Source of the DNA: Rubritalea marina DSM 17716
GTDB taxonomy: Bacteria > Verrucomicrobiota > Verrucomicrobiia > Verrucomicrobiales > Akkermansiaceae
Direction: 5' to 3'
Assembly (NCBI RefSeq): GCF_000378105.1
Contig: NZ_KB899268.1
Location: 1 to 42,247, forward strand
DNA length: 42,247 nt
Shown here: positions 1-8,617 of the stretch, piece after piece
How positions within the stretch are numbered: position 1 is the stretch's first letter
Layout: the number at the start of each line of letters is the position of its first letter
Position numbers and translations under genes: made by a program
Notes under the pieces: model-generated
Databases searched by the model: none
Seen by the model: the letters and a program-made list of their open reading frames with translations, nothing else
What the model was told of the DNA's origin: nothing

Positions 1-122
1 CTTACTTAAACCAAAGCGAAAGCTAAGGCCAATAGAGACCGCTTTTTGAGCCATCAAAAAGTGATGTGACTAAGAACTTCACACTTCTTACTTCACACTG
101 ATCACTCCGCACGAAGTGCGGT
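1..122. other. Spacer upstream of 5S rRNA
   Basis: No reading frame or RNA gene is recognisable here. Because it directly precedes a 5S rRNA gene, it is most likely the 23S-5S spacer of an rRNA operon whose 16S and 23S genes lie left of the window. A small inverted repeat (gcacgaagtgc at about 109-119) may take part in rRNA processing. Assignment rests on position only. Confidence 0.4.
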
Positions 123-239
123 CTCTGGTGACCATAGCAAAGTGGAACCACCCGGTCCCGTTCCGAACCCGGAAGTGAAACACTTTAGCGCCGATGGTAG
201 TTGGGCGATAGGCCCTGTGAGAGTAGGTCGTCGCCAGGT
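123..239 (+). rRNA. rrf: 5S ribosomal RNA
   Basis: This is the small RNA of the large ribosomal subunit. The conserved 5S core is visible (cccggtcccgttccgaaccc and ggaagtgaaac, then ccgatggtag and gagagtaggtcg). The two ends pair: ctggtga at 125-131 with tcgccag at 231-237 forms helix I. The length of about 117 nt is normal. The exact ends are estimated from this helix. A strong terminator follows at once, so this is the last gene of its rRNA operon. Confidence 0.95.
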
Positions 240-244
240 TATAT

Positions 245-280
245 GCCCGGTCTTAGCTGACGCTGAGATCGGGCTTTTTT
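245..280 (+). terminator. Intrinsic terminator of the rRNA operon
   Basis: A GC-rich stem (gcccggtct at 245-253 with agatcgggc at 266-274) is followed by six T residues at 275-280. It lies directly after the 5S gene and fits rRNA operon termination. Confidence 0.9.
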
Positions 281-349
281 GTGCCCAGATGCTAGGTGGT
301 GGAGCGGATTTGTATTGCACTTTGTGAAAGATGAGTGCAGGAGATGGGC

Positions 350-862
350 ATGCTTCGTATCTGGTTTATAGGTGGTTATACCGTGATGTTGTTGATGGTG
401 ATTGCCGCGATGGGAATTAAGGTGATCTCGGTATTGGGGCCTGGCGGCCTCGGTGATGCGACGAAAGTATGGGCCGACTATTTGTTTGAACCGACACGTA
501 TGGGGGCGATTCTAGGCTGTATTGGGGTGGTTGGATTGCTTTGGATTGCAGCTTTATTCAAAATTGCCAAAGGAGTGGACGAGTGGGAGCGCCAGTGGGT
601 GAAGACGCTGATCATCGGCTGTGTCGTGATGTCAGGATTTTTTGTGGTGTTGTGCGTGGTAGGTGCTTCGGTATTCTTTTTAGATGGCTTCGCAGGGGAG
701 GTGGCTGCAAAAATAGCAGGTTATATGACTTCCCCTGTTTTGATGGAGTTGAGCTTCTTCTTTATTGGCGTGTTTCTTTTAATGGTATTTCAAATTGGTC
801 GTCGCCTGTATGAGGGAGATGAGTATGTAGAGATTGAGGTGCCAGATGAGGATGGCCAATAA
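350..862 (+). CDS. Hypothetical four-helix membrane protein
   Basis: I do not recognise the family. The protein has about 170 residues and four predicted membrane helices, beginning with MLRIWFIGGYTVMLL and followed by segments rich in Gly, Ile, Val and Phe. A short acidic cytoplasmic-type tail (EIEVPDEDGQ) closes it. The frame is open from a GTG at 335, but a GGAG at 340-343 sits about six bases before the ATG at 350, which decides for that start. The stop lies five bases from the stop of the convergent gene at 868. It probably acts in the inner membrane, but nothing in the sequence or context tells its job. Confidence 0.65.
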   Translation: MLRIWFIGGYTVMLLMVIAAMGIKVISVLGPGGLGDATKVWADYLFEPTRMGAILGCIGVVGLLWIAALFKIAKGVDEWERQWVKTLIIGCVVMSGFFVVLCVVGASVFFLDGFAGEVAAKIAGYMTSPVLMELSFFFIGVFLLMVFQIGRRLYEGDEYVEIEVPDEDGQ

Positions 863-867
863 GCTCG

Positions 868-1287
868 CTAATTTTTTTTGATTTCCTCTACAATATCCCT
901 CTCGAGGTCACGTAGCTCTTTGAGTTCATTGCCAGTACTATGAACAATCTCTTCGTAGAGTGCTTGCTCATCATCGGGTAGGGATTCTAGCTTCTCTTTG
1001 AAGTAGAGCATGTTGTTAAGAAAGTTGCCAACGATGTGCATGGTTTGGTGCATGGTGGCTCTGAAGACTTGCACTTTTTCTATGTTAGCCTGCTCTTGAA
1101 GCTTGGTAATGTGCTTCATTAAGAAATAGGCACATGTGGTTGCGATGATTGAAGTCACGCAAATGGTGGTGATATGGGATTGCCATATAGAAATATTTGG
1201 CACGAGTAGCATCTTCAAGAGTTCATAAGATGTCATTGTGACTGCACTGATGCAGAAGACAGATGCCAAAAGTGTCTTTGATTTCAT
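868..1287 (-). CDS. Membrane protein with histidine-kinase-like helical domain, no ATPase domain
   Basis: The 139-residue protein starts with two membrane helices (about residues 5-30 and 38-58). A soluble helical part of about 80 residues follows. The stretch FRATMHQTMHIVGNFLNNM (about 75-95) resembles the dimerisation and phosphoacceptor helix of some sensor kinases, and the long charged C-terminal helix fits a helical hairpin. No HATPase domain with N, G1 or G2 boxes follows, because the frame ends at EEIKKN. It could be a remnant of a sensor kinase, a stand-alone phosphotransfer or dimerisation module, or an unrelated coiled-coil protein. No response regulator gene lies nearby. The histidine-kinase link is inference from pattern only. 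Confidence 0.6.
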   Translation of the reverse strand: MKSKTLLASVFCISAVTMTSYELLKMLLVPNISIWQSHITTICVTSIIATTCAYFLMKHITKLQEQANIEKVQVFRATMHQTMHIVGNFLNNMLYFKEKLESLPDDEQALYEEIVHSTGNELKELRDLERDIVEEIKKN

Positions 1288-1456
1288 GGGATCTAGGGAG
1301 GTGATCGATATTGTCCGCGCGCACTATGTTGTATTCGCTGACAATGCGCTTGTTGTGGGGAATATGGCTTGAGCGAGCATTTGAGGCAGCACTGTAGAAC
1401 CATACAGTAGTATGAACGTACACAAGCACGGGAGAGAATGATAGGAAAAATTATCT

Positions 1457-2113
1457 TTATCCGCCGCATTGTCCGCAGGGACTGCCCTCGTTTTTACGAC
1501 AACTGCGACCGCGTTTGGTACTTCGGAACCATTCACATGAGGAGTTGTGCCTCACGTTGGAGCTGGTATTGAGCCAGTAACGCTGTGTTGAAGTTTGAGA
1601 GTTTTCGGCTTTCTCAAGAGTGATTGTTTGGATCCTAAGTGAACGGAATTGCCATGGGGCTATGGGGATACGTGTTTCATTCCACAAGCCAATTTTCTTA
1701 CTTCGAGCATCACGCTCTAGGGCTTTAAGTTCTTCGCTTTTGGAGTACTTTGTGTAGTGCCAGGCGAGGCCTTGGCTGAGCATCCAGGCATTAATGTTTT
1801 CGCCATTGAGGTAGAGAGTTGCGACATAGCGTCCATAGCGATCGCGGGTGTTGGATTTGGCGATGATTTGTTTGCCTACAAGCTTGTTTTGGAGTGCTTG
1901 TGTGGCTTCGGTTCCATAATCTTGATTTTTTTCTGGCGCGTCGATTCCAGCCAAGCGGATTTTGAGTGTCTTCCCGCGTTTACTGGTGAGTGTGATTGAG
2001 TCGCCATCTGCAACTTTTGTGACGATGCCACTGAGTTCAACGGCTTGGAGCTGCGTGATGAAGATGCTAAGAAGACTAAGTAATATAGAGCGCTTAAGCA
2101 GATCCATGAGCAC
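1457..2113 (-). CDS. Secreted thermonuclease (SNase-fold) with Cys-rich tail
   Basis: This is a staphylococcal-nuclease-like endonuclease predicted to be exported and to cleave DNA or RNA with Ca2+. A signal peptide is visible at residues 1-24 (ending TQLQA). The SNase core runs from about 27 to 150: VADGDSI holds the metal aspartate, RLAGIDAPE holds the catalytic Arg, Asp and Glu, and DRYGRYVA holds the second arginine. After the core comes a 45-residue tail with five cysteines (HNSSCEW, GRSC, SPCGQCGG), which looks like a small metal or disulfide knot. The start is either the first ATG or the one two codons on. The gene is alone and divergent from the fumarase gene. Confidence 0.88.
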   Translation of the reverse strand: MLMDLLKRSILLSLLSIFITQLQAVELSGIVTKVADGDSITLTSKRGKTLKIRLAGIDAPEKNQDYGTEATQALQNKLVGKQIIAKSNTRDRYGRYVATLYLNGENINAWMLSQGLAWHYTKYSKSEELKALERDARSKKIGLWNETRIPIAPWQFRSLRIQTITLEKAENSQTSTQRYWLNTSSNVRHNSSCEWFRSTKRGRSCRKNEGSPCGQCGG

Positions 2114-2354
2114 CTGTTATAGAGGGTGATTTTACTTGTAAAGTTTTCCTCTCATTAGGGTGTTTGAATTATATCAAACCGAAGCACTGTGTATGGAGTA
2201 TGTGTTAATCGATTCACCTATAGTGGGATCAATTCATTCATTTCATGAGGCAGATGAAATGTGTTGTATCTGCATAAAATTGATGGCGTGGTAGGTTTTT
2301 TGCCCTTCAAGTGCGGGGGGCGCTGTGCTACTAACACCGCAGCACACAGATACT

Positions 2355-3989
2355 ATGTCAGACAAACCATTTTACTATCAGAAGCAATTCCCTCTTGGTG
2401 CAGACAAGACGGAATATGAACTCATTAGCACCGAGGGTGTGAGCGTGCAGCAATTGGGTGATCAAGAAATCCTCAAAGTAGAGCCTGAGGCTCTCACGTT
2501 CCTAGCAAATGAGGCGATCAAGGCTGTGTCCTTCAAGCTACGTCCATCGCATCTCAAGCAAGTCGCGGCGATTTTAGACGATCCTGAGGCTACAGATAAC
2601 GATCGCATGGTAGCTCTAACCTTGCTACGCAATGCTGAAGTGGCAGTGAATGGGATTTTACCGAATTGCCAAGACACTGGCACAGCGATTGTGATGGGTA
2701 AGAAGGGCGAGAATGTCTTCACTGGGGCTGACGATACTGAGGCGATTTCGCACGGTATTTACAAGACCTACACCGAGGAAAACTTACGTTACTCCCAGAC
2801 CGTGCCCCTCACCATGTACGAGGAGACCAACTCGAAGACCAACCTTCCGGCGCAGATCGACCTCTACGCCACAACTGGCTCTAGCTACGAATTTTTGTTC
2901 ATCACCAAAGGTGGTGGCTCCGCGAACAAGACCTTCCTTTTCCAAGAGACCAAGGCCTTGCTCAATCCTGATTCCTTGAAGTCGTTCTGTCTCGCGAAGA
3001 TGGCCACCTTAGGAACGTCTGCTTGTCCACCCTACCACCTCGCGATTGTCGTGGGTGGCACATCCGCTGAGGCGAACCTGAAGACGGTGAAGCTGGCATC
3101 CACCCGTTACTACGATGAGCTGCCCACTGAAGGCAACGAGCACGGCCAAGCATTCCGCGATGTCGAGCTTGAGAAAGAGCTCCTCGAGCTCTCCCGTGAC
3201 ATTGGCATTGGTGCCCAGTTCGGTGGCAAGCACTTCGCGCTTGATGTGCGTGTGGTTCGCCTCCCTCGCCACGGAGCTTCCTGCCCAGTCGGCATCGGTG
3301 TCTCATGTTCCGCTGACCGCCAAGCGAAAGCGAAGATCACCAAGGACGGCATCTTCCTTGAAAAACTCGAAACCAACCCAGGTCAGTACATTCCAGAAGA
3401 ATTCCGCGACTGGAAATTCAAAGGGGTGGAAATCAATCTCGACGAGGGGATGGACAAGACGCTCAAGACACTTTCACAGTACCCGGTGACCACGGCACTC
3501 TCGCTCAATGGGCACATCATTGTGGCACGCGACATTGCCCATGCGAAGCTCAAGGAGATGATCGATGCGGGTAAGGAACTTCCTGACTACGTTAAGGATT
3601 ACCCCATTTACTACGCTGGGCCGGCCAAGACGCCAGAAGGACTGCCCTCAGGTTCCTTTGGCCCGACCACTGCGGGTCGTATGGATTCCTACGTGCCAAT
3701 CTTCCAAAAAGAAGGAGCCTCGATGGTCATGCTAGCTAAAGGCAACCGCTCGAAGCAAGTGACCGATTCATGCAACGAGTACGGTGGCTTCTACCTAGGG
3801 TCGATCGGAGGACCTGCCGCCATTTTGGCCAAAGACCACATCAAGAATGTGGAAGTGGTCGACTTCCCAGAGCTTGGGATGGAAGCGGTATGGAAGATCC
3901 GCGTGGAAGACTTCCCAGCCTTCATCCTCGTCGATGACAAAGGCAACGACTTCTTCGAGCAGCTCAATTCCTGCCCGACTTGTAAGTAG
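2355..3989 (+). CDS. fumA: Class I fumarate hydratase (iron-sulfur)
   Basis: The enzyme hydrates fumarate to L-malate in the TCA cycle, in the cytoplasm, using an oxygen-sensitive [4Fe-4S] cluster. The product of 544 residues matches the class I FumA/FumB family along its whole length (family about 548). The three cluster cysteines are visible in [19 protein letters not shown] and GVSCSADR. Family blocks such as [19 protein letters not shown]-like, [19 protein letters not shown] and DDKGNDFF are intact. The frame opens at a GTG at 2325, but homology begins at the ATG at 2355, which I prefer. No clear ribosome binding site is visible before either. The gene stands alone and is closed by a hairpin shared with the convergent patB-like gene. 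Confidence 0.95.
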   Translation: MSDKPFYYQKQFPLGADKTEYELISTEGVSVQQLGDQEILKVEPEALTFLANEAIKAVSFKLRPSHLKQVAAILDDPEATDNDRMVALTLLRNAEVAVNGILPNCQDTGTAIVMGKKGENVFTGADDTEAISHGIYKTYTEENLRYSQTVPLTMYEETNSKTNLPAQIDLYATTGSSYEFLFITKGGGSANKTFLFQETKALLNPDSLKSFCLAKMATLGTSACPPYHLAIVVGGTSAEANLKTVKLASTRYYDELPTEGNEHGQAFRDVELEKELLELSRDIGIGAQFGGKHFALDVRVVRLPRHGASCPVGIGVSCSADRQAKAKITKDGIFLEKLETNPGQYIPEEFRDWKFKGVEINLDEGMDKTLKTLSQYPVTTALSLNGHIIVARDIAHAKLKEMIDAGKELPDYVKDYPIYYAGPAKTPEGLPSGSFGPTTAGRMDSYVPIFQKEGASMVMLAKGNRSKQVTDSCNEYGGFYLGSIGGPAAILAKDHIKNVEVVDFPELGMEAVWKIRVEDFPAFILVDDKGNDFFEQLNSCPTCK

Positions 3990-4003
3990 TACTAGATAAT
4001 TCC

Positions 4004-4050
4004 AAAAGAACCCTAGTTCAGCGGATAGCTGGGCTAGGGTTCTTTGTTTT
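4004..4050. terminator. Bidirectional terminator between fumA and patB
   Basis: The stem aaaagaaccctag (4004-4016) pairs with ctagggttcttt (4034-4045) and is followed by gtttt. A-rich and T-rich flanks on both sides let it serve both convergent genes. Confidence 0.8.
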
Positions 4051-4073
4051 TGTGAATCTTTCTAGGGGAATCC

Positions 4074-5210
4074 TTAGAAACCTAGGGCGGGTTTGATCTT
4101 TTCTAGGCCTTCTAGCACGCGTGCGTGTGGGCAGCCGTAGTTGAAGCGGAAGTGGTCCGGTGCGCCGAAGGCAGCTCCATCGTTGACCCAGACTTGGGCA
4201 TTTTCTTCGATGACTTTGGCTGGGTTCTTGATGCCGGCGGCACGGGTGTCGATGAGGGCTAGGTAGGTGGCTTCGTTGAATGGGATCGAACACGCGGGGA
4301 GTTCGGAGCGGACGAAGTCGGTGACTGTGTCGCGGTTCTTGCGGAGGTAGGCTAGGAGTTCTTGGCGCCATGGCTCGCCGTGTTTGTAGGCGGCTTCGGC
4401 GGCGTAGAAAGCGAGGCAGTTGATCTCTGCTAGGGTGTGGCCGCGGGCGGCGCAGAATTTGCGGCGGATCGTTGGGTTCTCGATGATGGCGAAGGCGTAT
4501 CCCATGCCGGCGATGTTGTAGGTCTTGCTAGGAGCTTGGAGTACGATGAGTTTTTCGCGGAGATTCTCTGGCAGCTTGAGTGCTGAGTAGAATGCTTGTT
4601 CGTCTTCATTGAGGACGAGGTCGCAGTGGATTTCATCGGACACGAGCACGAGGTCATGGCGCTGGCAGAACTCGGCGACCTTGATGATTTCGTCTGGTGT
4701 GAAGTTGCGGCCGAGTGGGTTCTGCGGGTTGCAGAGGATAAAGATTTTGGTTTTGCTGCTGACTTGCGCTTCCATTTGTTCCCAATCGAAGGTCCAGCGC
4801 CCGTCGCTGAAGACGTGCGGGATGGCGAGAGTTTCGGCCTTGGCATCGCCAGCAACGTGGAGGAATGGGTAATAGACCGGTGTGCAGATCATCACTTCCT
4901 CGCCAGGCTTTACAAAGGCGCGGGCGGCTAGGGAGAGCGCAGGTACGAGGCCACCGAGATGGACAATTTGTTCCTCATCGACCTTCACTTCGTGGCGGCT
5001 ACCTAGGTAGCTATCGAGCGCTTCGGCGATGCCCTCATGTGGTTGTGCGTAGCCCAGCACCCCGTGACTGAGGCGTTGTTGGATCGCATCGAGTACTGGC
5101 TGCGGTGAGACGAAGTCCATGTCGGCAACCCAAAACGGATCGAGCTCGGGGCGTCTGTCCCACTTGATTGAGCCTGAACCTCGGCGGGTGATGATAGAAT
5201 CAAAATTCAT
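4074..5210 (-). CDS. patB: PatB/MalY-type PLP-dependent cystathionine beta-lyase
   Basis: This is a fold-type I PLP enzyme of the MalY/PatB group, which splits C-S bonds (cystathionine or cysteine to pyruvate, ammonia and a thiol) in the cytoplasm. The 378 residues fit the family. Visible marks are the N-terminal WVADMDF, the NPQNPLGR segment (161-168), SDEIHCDL with the PLP-ring aspartate (192), the lysine of APSKTYNIAGMG (K229) that binds PLP, and FRFNYGCP with the substrate arginine near the C-terminus. The related aminotransferase function cannot be excluded. It lies 43 bases downstream of the DUF4870 gene on the same strand and may be cotranscribed with it. Confidence 0.88.
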   Translation of the reverse strand: MNFDSIITRRGSGSIKWDRRPELDPFWVADMDFVSPQPVLDAIQQRLSHGVLGYAQPHEGIAEALDSYLGSRHEVKVDEEQIVHLGGLVPALSLAARAFVKPGEEVMICTPVYYPFLHVAGDAKAETLAIPHVFSDGRWTFDWEQMEAQVSSKTKIFILCNPQNPLGRNFTPDEIIKVAEFCQRHDLVLVSDEIHCDLVLNEDEQAFYSALKLPENLREKLIVLQAPSKTYNIAGMGYAFAIIENPTIRRKFCAARGHTLAEINCLAFYAAEAAYKHGEPWRQELLAYLRKNRDTVTDFVRSELPACSIPFNEATYLALIDTRAAGIKNPAKVIEENAQVWVNDGAAFGAPDHFRFNYGCPHARVLEGLEKIKPALGF

Positions 5211-5253
5211 GCCGAGAGTTTGCTCAGTGATGTCACGTCTGTGAAGAATGATT

Positions 5254-5682
5254 TTAGGAAATCAGGCGGATTGTCCAGGGGTACCGGTAAGCTGTTCCTT
5301 TGTTCGACTTTATCGAAGCAACAAAGACCAACCCGAGATTGACGAAGGGGAGAACCATCAGTGGGATCGCGCCGATCCCAGCGACTGGGACGAGGGCTGT
5401 GGAGATCAATATCGCGACTGTCATGGTGAGCTGAAAGTTCAGCGACTCTTTTGCTTGGTCGACGGCGAATGGGTGCTTGTTGCGACAGGCGGCCCAGATC
5501 ACCAATGGAGCCACGAGGTTCACCAAGGGGAGGCCAAACCAGCTGAGGGTGGTGAGTAAGTGTGCCAACATCCCGATGCTTGCTTCCTTTTCCGATTTAG
5601 GGCGTAGGCTCACGCTGGATGGATTCGGCGCTTCTGTGGGTTCGGGGGATTTTTGCTTTTGTTTGGGTGTGACGTTGCGCAT
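5254..5682 (-). CDS. DUF4870 (Tic20-like) membrane protein
   Basis: The 142-residue protein has a charged, Pro-rich N-terminal part of about 35 residues. Three or four membrane helices follow, with the family hallmark segment CRNKHPFAVDQAKESLNFQLT, in which the Asp, Gln and Asn residues are typical of DUF4870. The function of the family is unknown. It may stand first in a two-gene unit with the patB-like gene 43 bases downstream, with no obvious functional link. Confidence 0.85.
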   Translation of the reverse strand: MRNVTPKQKQKSPEPTEAPNPSSVSLRPKSEKEASIGMLAHLLTTLSWFGLPLVNLVAPLVIWAACRNKHPFAVDQAKESLNFQLTMTVAILISTALVPVAGIGAIPLMVLPFVNLGLVFVASIKSNKGTAYRYPWTIRLIS

Positions 5683-5773
5683 GCGGAAAACTTAGAGTTC
5701 TGCACAAGGTGCCGCTATTACAGAAATCGTCAAGTTTCGTAATGATTTGAGTGTGCAAAATGGGTGTGAAAGT

Positions 5774-5808
5774 GCACAAAAAATGGCGGAACCTGGGGTT
5801 CCGCCATT
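5774..5808 (-). terminator. Intrinsic terminator of the ABC-F gene
   Basis: The stem aatggcggaacc (5782-5793) pairs with ggttccgccatt (5797-5808) around a three-base loop. Read on the minus strand, a run of T residues follows. It lies 40 bases after the stop of the ABC-F gene. Confidence 0.9.
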
Positions 5809-5847
5809 GGTGTTGATTTTTGTGAAGAACCCCCAGGAGGGCTGGGC

Positions 5848-7455
5848 TTATGAAGTTACCGCGGAGCGGTCGTCATTAAGGCCGGATTTTTCAAGGAAGT
5901 AATCGTATCCTCCGGAGTATTTGGTGAGCTTACCGCCACTGACGTGTACGGTGGTCTCGGCGAGGTTGCGGATGAAGTGGACGTCGTGTGAGATGAATAG
6001 CAGGGTTCCCTTGTAGGAACGCATTGCCTGCACGAGCGCCTCGATGGAGAGGAGGTCCAAGTGAGTGGTTGGTTCATCCATGAGGAGGAGGTTCGGCGGA
6101 TCCACGAGGAACTTCACCAGATTGAGGCGGGACTTCTCACCACCAGAGAGGACGCGGACTCGCTTGAGTACGTCGTTCTTACGGAAGAGGAATGAGCCAA
6201 GAATGGAGCGTGCTTCGTCTTCGCGGAGCTCAGGGTTGGAGGCGAGCACTTCGTCGAGCACGGTGTTTGAGTCATTGAGTGTGAGTGCACGGTGCTGTGA
6301 GAAGTAGCCGATCTTGGTTGCGTAGCCGGTTTCGACTTCACCTTTTTGCACGTCTTCAAAGCCTGCAATGATCTTCATGAGGGTGGATTTACCCGCACCG
6401 TTCGGCCCCACGAGAGCCACGCGATCGCCGCGTTCCACGATAAAGTCGGTCTTGTCGTAGATGATTTTGTCGCCGTAAGCCTTGTGCACGCCTTTGAGCT
6501 CGCAGAGGATTTGGTTTGAGCGTGGTGGCTCAGGGATGTTGAAGCGGAATACCTTGCGTGCTGCGATTGGCTTCACTAGCTCGCCTTTGAGCTTTTGAAT
6601 CATCTTCATGCGCTCGTTCACCTGTGAGGCTTTGGAGCCAACATTGCGGAATTTATCGACGAATTCTTGGATGCGTTCGATTTCTTTCTGTTGGTTACGG
6701 TACTTCTGCACTTTCTGCTCGTAGCGCTTTTCACGTTCCTTTTCGAAGGCGGAGTAGTTGCCAGTGTAGGAGACGAATTTTTGTTCATCGATCTCGTAGA
6801 CGGTTTCGATGATTTCGTCCATGAAGTCGCGATCGTGAGAAATCACGAGGAGTGCACCTGGGTAGTTCTGCAAGTAGCGCTGGAGCCAGATCAATGAGAT
6901 GAGGTCGAGGTGGTTTGTTGGCTCATCGAGCATGAGGAGGTCTGGCTCTTGCACGAGAAGACGAGCGAGGTTGGCGCGCATGATCCAACCACCAGAGAAT
7001 TCGTTGGCGGGCTTTTCCATTTGGTCTTGCTTGAAGCCAAGTCCGGAGAGAATTTTCTTTGCCTTGGGCTCTAATGAGTAGCCGTTATTGGCATCGAAGG
7101 TGTCCTGAGCTTCCGCGTAGGCGGGGTCGCTGGTGTTATCTGCAGCTTCGAGCTCGCGCATTGTCTTGATGGCGGTTGCCATTTCAGGAGTGATGCCGAT
7201 GGCTAGCTCGAGGATTGTTTCCGCACCTGGGTCGCCAGATTCCTGAGCGAGGTAGCCGGTGATGGCGTACTCATCAATATCGGCTTCACCACTGTCGGAT
7301 TCTTCTTGTCCTAGGATGATGCGGAAGAGAGTGGACTTACCAGCGCCGTTGGGTCCAACGAGAGCGACGCGCTCGCCCCAGTTGATGGTCATCTTCGCTT
7401 CTTCGAAGAGGGTGCGCCCACCGATGGTCTTGGTTAGGTTGCGGATTGTTAACAT
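5848..7455 (-). CDS. ABC-F family ATPase (YbiT/EttA-type translation factor)
   Basis: This soluble protein has two fused ABC ATPase domains and no membrane segment. ABC-F proteins act on the ribosome in translation regulation or antibiotic protection. The length of 535 residues fits YbiT-type members. The first Walker A is GPNGAGKST at 34-42 and the first signature is EFSGGW. The second domain repeats GPNGAGKST and has LSGGEKSR. Both Walker B motifs (LLMLDEPTNHLD, LLLMDEPTTHLD) carry the catalytic glutamate. The Lys/Glu/Arg-rich helical linker of ABC-F proteins (near KYRNQQKEIERIQEF) lies between the domains. The exact subfamily is not settled. It is a single-gene unit with its own terminator. 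Confidence 0.92.
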   Translation of the reverse strand: MLTIRNLTKTIGGRTLFEEAKMTINWGERVALVGPNGAGKSTLFRIILGQEESDSGEADIDEYAITGYLAQESGDPGAETILELAIGITPEMATAIKTMRELEAADNTSDPAYAEAQDTFDANNGYSLEPKAKKILSGLGFKQDQMEKPANEFSGGWIMRANLARLLVQEPDLLMLDEPTNHLDLISLIWLQRYLQNYPGALLVISHDRDFMDEIIETVYEIDEQKFVSYTGNYSAFEKEREKRYEQKVQKYRNQQKEIERIQEFVDKFRNVGSKASQVNERMKMIQKLKGELVKPIAARKVFRFNIPEPPRSNQILCELKGVHKAYGDKIIYDKTDFIVERGDRVALVGPNGAGKSTLMKIIAGFEDVQKGEVETGYATKIGYFSQHRALTLNDSNTVLDEVLASNPELREDEARSILGSFLFRKNDVLKRVRVLSGGEKSRLNLVKFLVDPPNLLLMDEPTTHLDLLSIEALVQAMRSYKGTLLFISHDVHFIRNLAETTVHVSGGKLTKYSGGYDYFLEKSGLNDDRSAVTS

Positions 7456-7705
7456 GCAGAAGAAGTGGAGTGATTGGGCGAAATTTTCAATACTAATCGT
7501 GTAATAGACGCTAGCTGATGTGGGAATTGCAGGATGTGCTTAGGTATTGCGAATCATGGGGCTACTCTGCGCTCGTTCCTTGTGCTAAATATCTTGTGAC
7601 AAAGTGGAGGAAATTATTAGAAAAAATGTGCAGGGTTTCCTTGACGCCAATGGGTGATTGTGTTTTTCTCCGCCCGCAGCACGACTCGCTAGTTGTGAAA
7701 TCAAA

Positions 7706-7779
7706 GCACCCGTAGCTCAATTGGATAGAGCATCTGACTACGAATCAGAAGGTTAGGGGTTCGACTCCCTTCGGGTGTA
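7706..7779 (+). tRNA. tRNA-Arg(ACG), copy 1
   Basis: A full cloverleaf is visible. The acceptor stem GCACCCG pairs with CGGGTGT, the D arm is GCTC/GAGC, and the anticodon stem TCTGA/TCAGA encloses CTACGAA. The T arm is AGGGG TTCGACT CCCTT. The anticodon ACG at 7740-7742, read as ICG after deamination, decodes CGU/CGC/CGA arginine codons. CCA is not encoded. Confidence 0.96.
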
Positions 7780-7828
7780 TTTTCATTCTCAGGTGTGATT
7801 GATTGGCAAGATAGCGTGCGTTGAAAAA

Positions 7829-7902
7829 GCACCCGTAGCTCAATTGGATAGAGCATCTGACTACGAATCAGAAGGTTAGGGGTTCGACTCCCTTCGGGTG
7901 TA
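7829..7902 (+). tRNA. tRNA-Arg(ACG), copy 2
   Basis: This is identical in every base to the copy at 7706-7779 and lies 123 bases further on, with the anticodon ACG at 7863-7865. The two copies are separated by 49 unrelated bases and share one terminator, so they are probably cotranscribed from a tandem duplication. CCA is not encoded. Confidence 0.96.
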
Positions 7903-7921
7903 TTTCAGCAATCCAAATTTA

Positions 7922-7945
7922 GGCGTCCAGTAGGACGCCATTTTT
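7922..7945 (+). terminator. Terminator of the tRNA-Arg pair
   Basis: The perfect 7-bp stem ggcgtcc (7922-7928) / ggacgcc (7933-7939) with loop agta is followed by attttt. It lies 20 bases after the second tRNA-Arg. Confidence 0.88.
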
Positions 7946-8105
7946 GTGCCCTGGATCTGGTGTTTTGGTTTGAGTTACTAAACCGGTTTGAACGACGGGG
8001 GGCTAAGTTGTTCACCTCGATATGTCGTGTCGTCCAGTGGCTTTGATGGTTCATGAAAATCGGCTCATGACGAGGCATGGGGGTTGTGTTACATTATGCG
8101 CTAGG

Positions 8106-8543
8106 ATGCTTCACCGAATCTTAGTGCCATGGTACCATTTTAGATTGCGCCGTATGTTTCGCGGAAAAGATGCTAGGGGGAATCGCTGGAGTCATATCGA
8201 GCTGGGTCGTTGGGGCGAGGGAGTGGCGGCGGATTATGTGCGGGCGCATGGTGGGAAGTTACTTTACCGAAACTTTCGCGGGCCGCGTGGTGGGGAATTG
8301 GATTTGGTGCTCCGCGACGGCCAGCAGCTTTGCTTTGTGGAGGTGAAGACTCGGCGCAAGCGAGCGACTGGGCGGCCGATGGATGCTGTCACTGGTGAGA
8401 AGCAAGAGTTGATTGAGCGCGGGGGGAGGGCCTGGCTGCGTTTGCTTCGGGACCGAGATGTGATGTGGCGTTTTGATGTGGTGGAGGTCGAGCTCGTGGA
8501 TGGGCAGCCTCCGATGGTTACTTGGGTGAAGAATGCTTTCTAG
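8106..8543 (+). CDS. yraN: YraN-family (UPF0102) nuclease-fold protein
   Basis: The family has a restriction-endonuclease-like fold, and its cellular role is not well known. The domain starts at GRWGEGVAADYVRAHG, a typical UPF0102 opening. The PD-(D/E)XK-type residues are in RGGELDLVLRDG and FVEVKTRR, with conserved arginines after them. The frame is open from 8022, but the first 28 residues are unlike the family, so I take the ATG at 8106. An ATG at 8154 is also possible. The protein is about 145 residues. It is a single gene on the plus strand. Confidence 0.85.
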   Translation: MLHRILVPWYHFRLRRMFRGKDARGNRWSHIELGRWGEGVAADYVRAHGGKLLYRNFRGPRGGELDLVLRDGQQLCFVEVKTRRKRATGRPMDAVTGEKQELIERGGRAWLRLLRDRDVMWRFDVVEVELVDGQPPMVTWVKNAF

Positions 8544-8617
8544 CCACATCCGCATTTGGAACTGTTGACGTTTATGATGCTTGAATAGAAGAGGGACTTA
8601 TGGTTTAGATGCGGTCT

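Noticed and set aside
7641-7669. TTGACG as the -35 box of the tRNA-Arg promoter
   Set aside because: At 17 bases spacing the -10 hexamer would be ttttct, a poor match, so the promoter cannot be placed.
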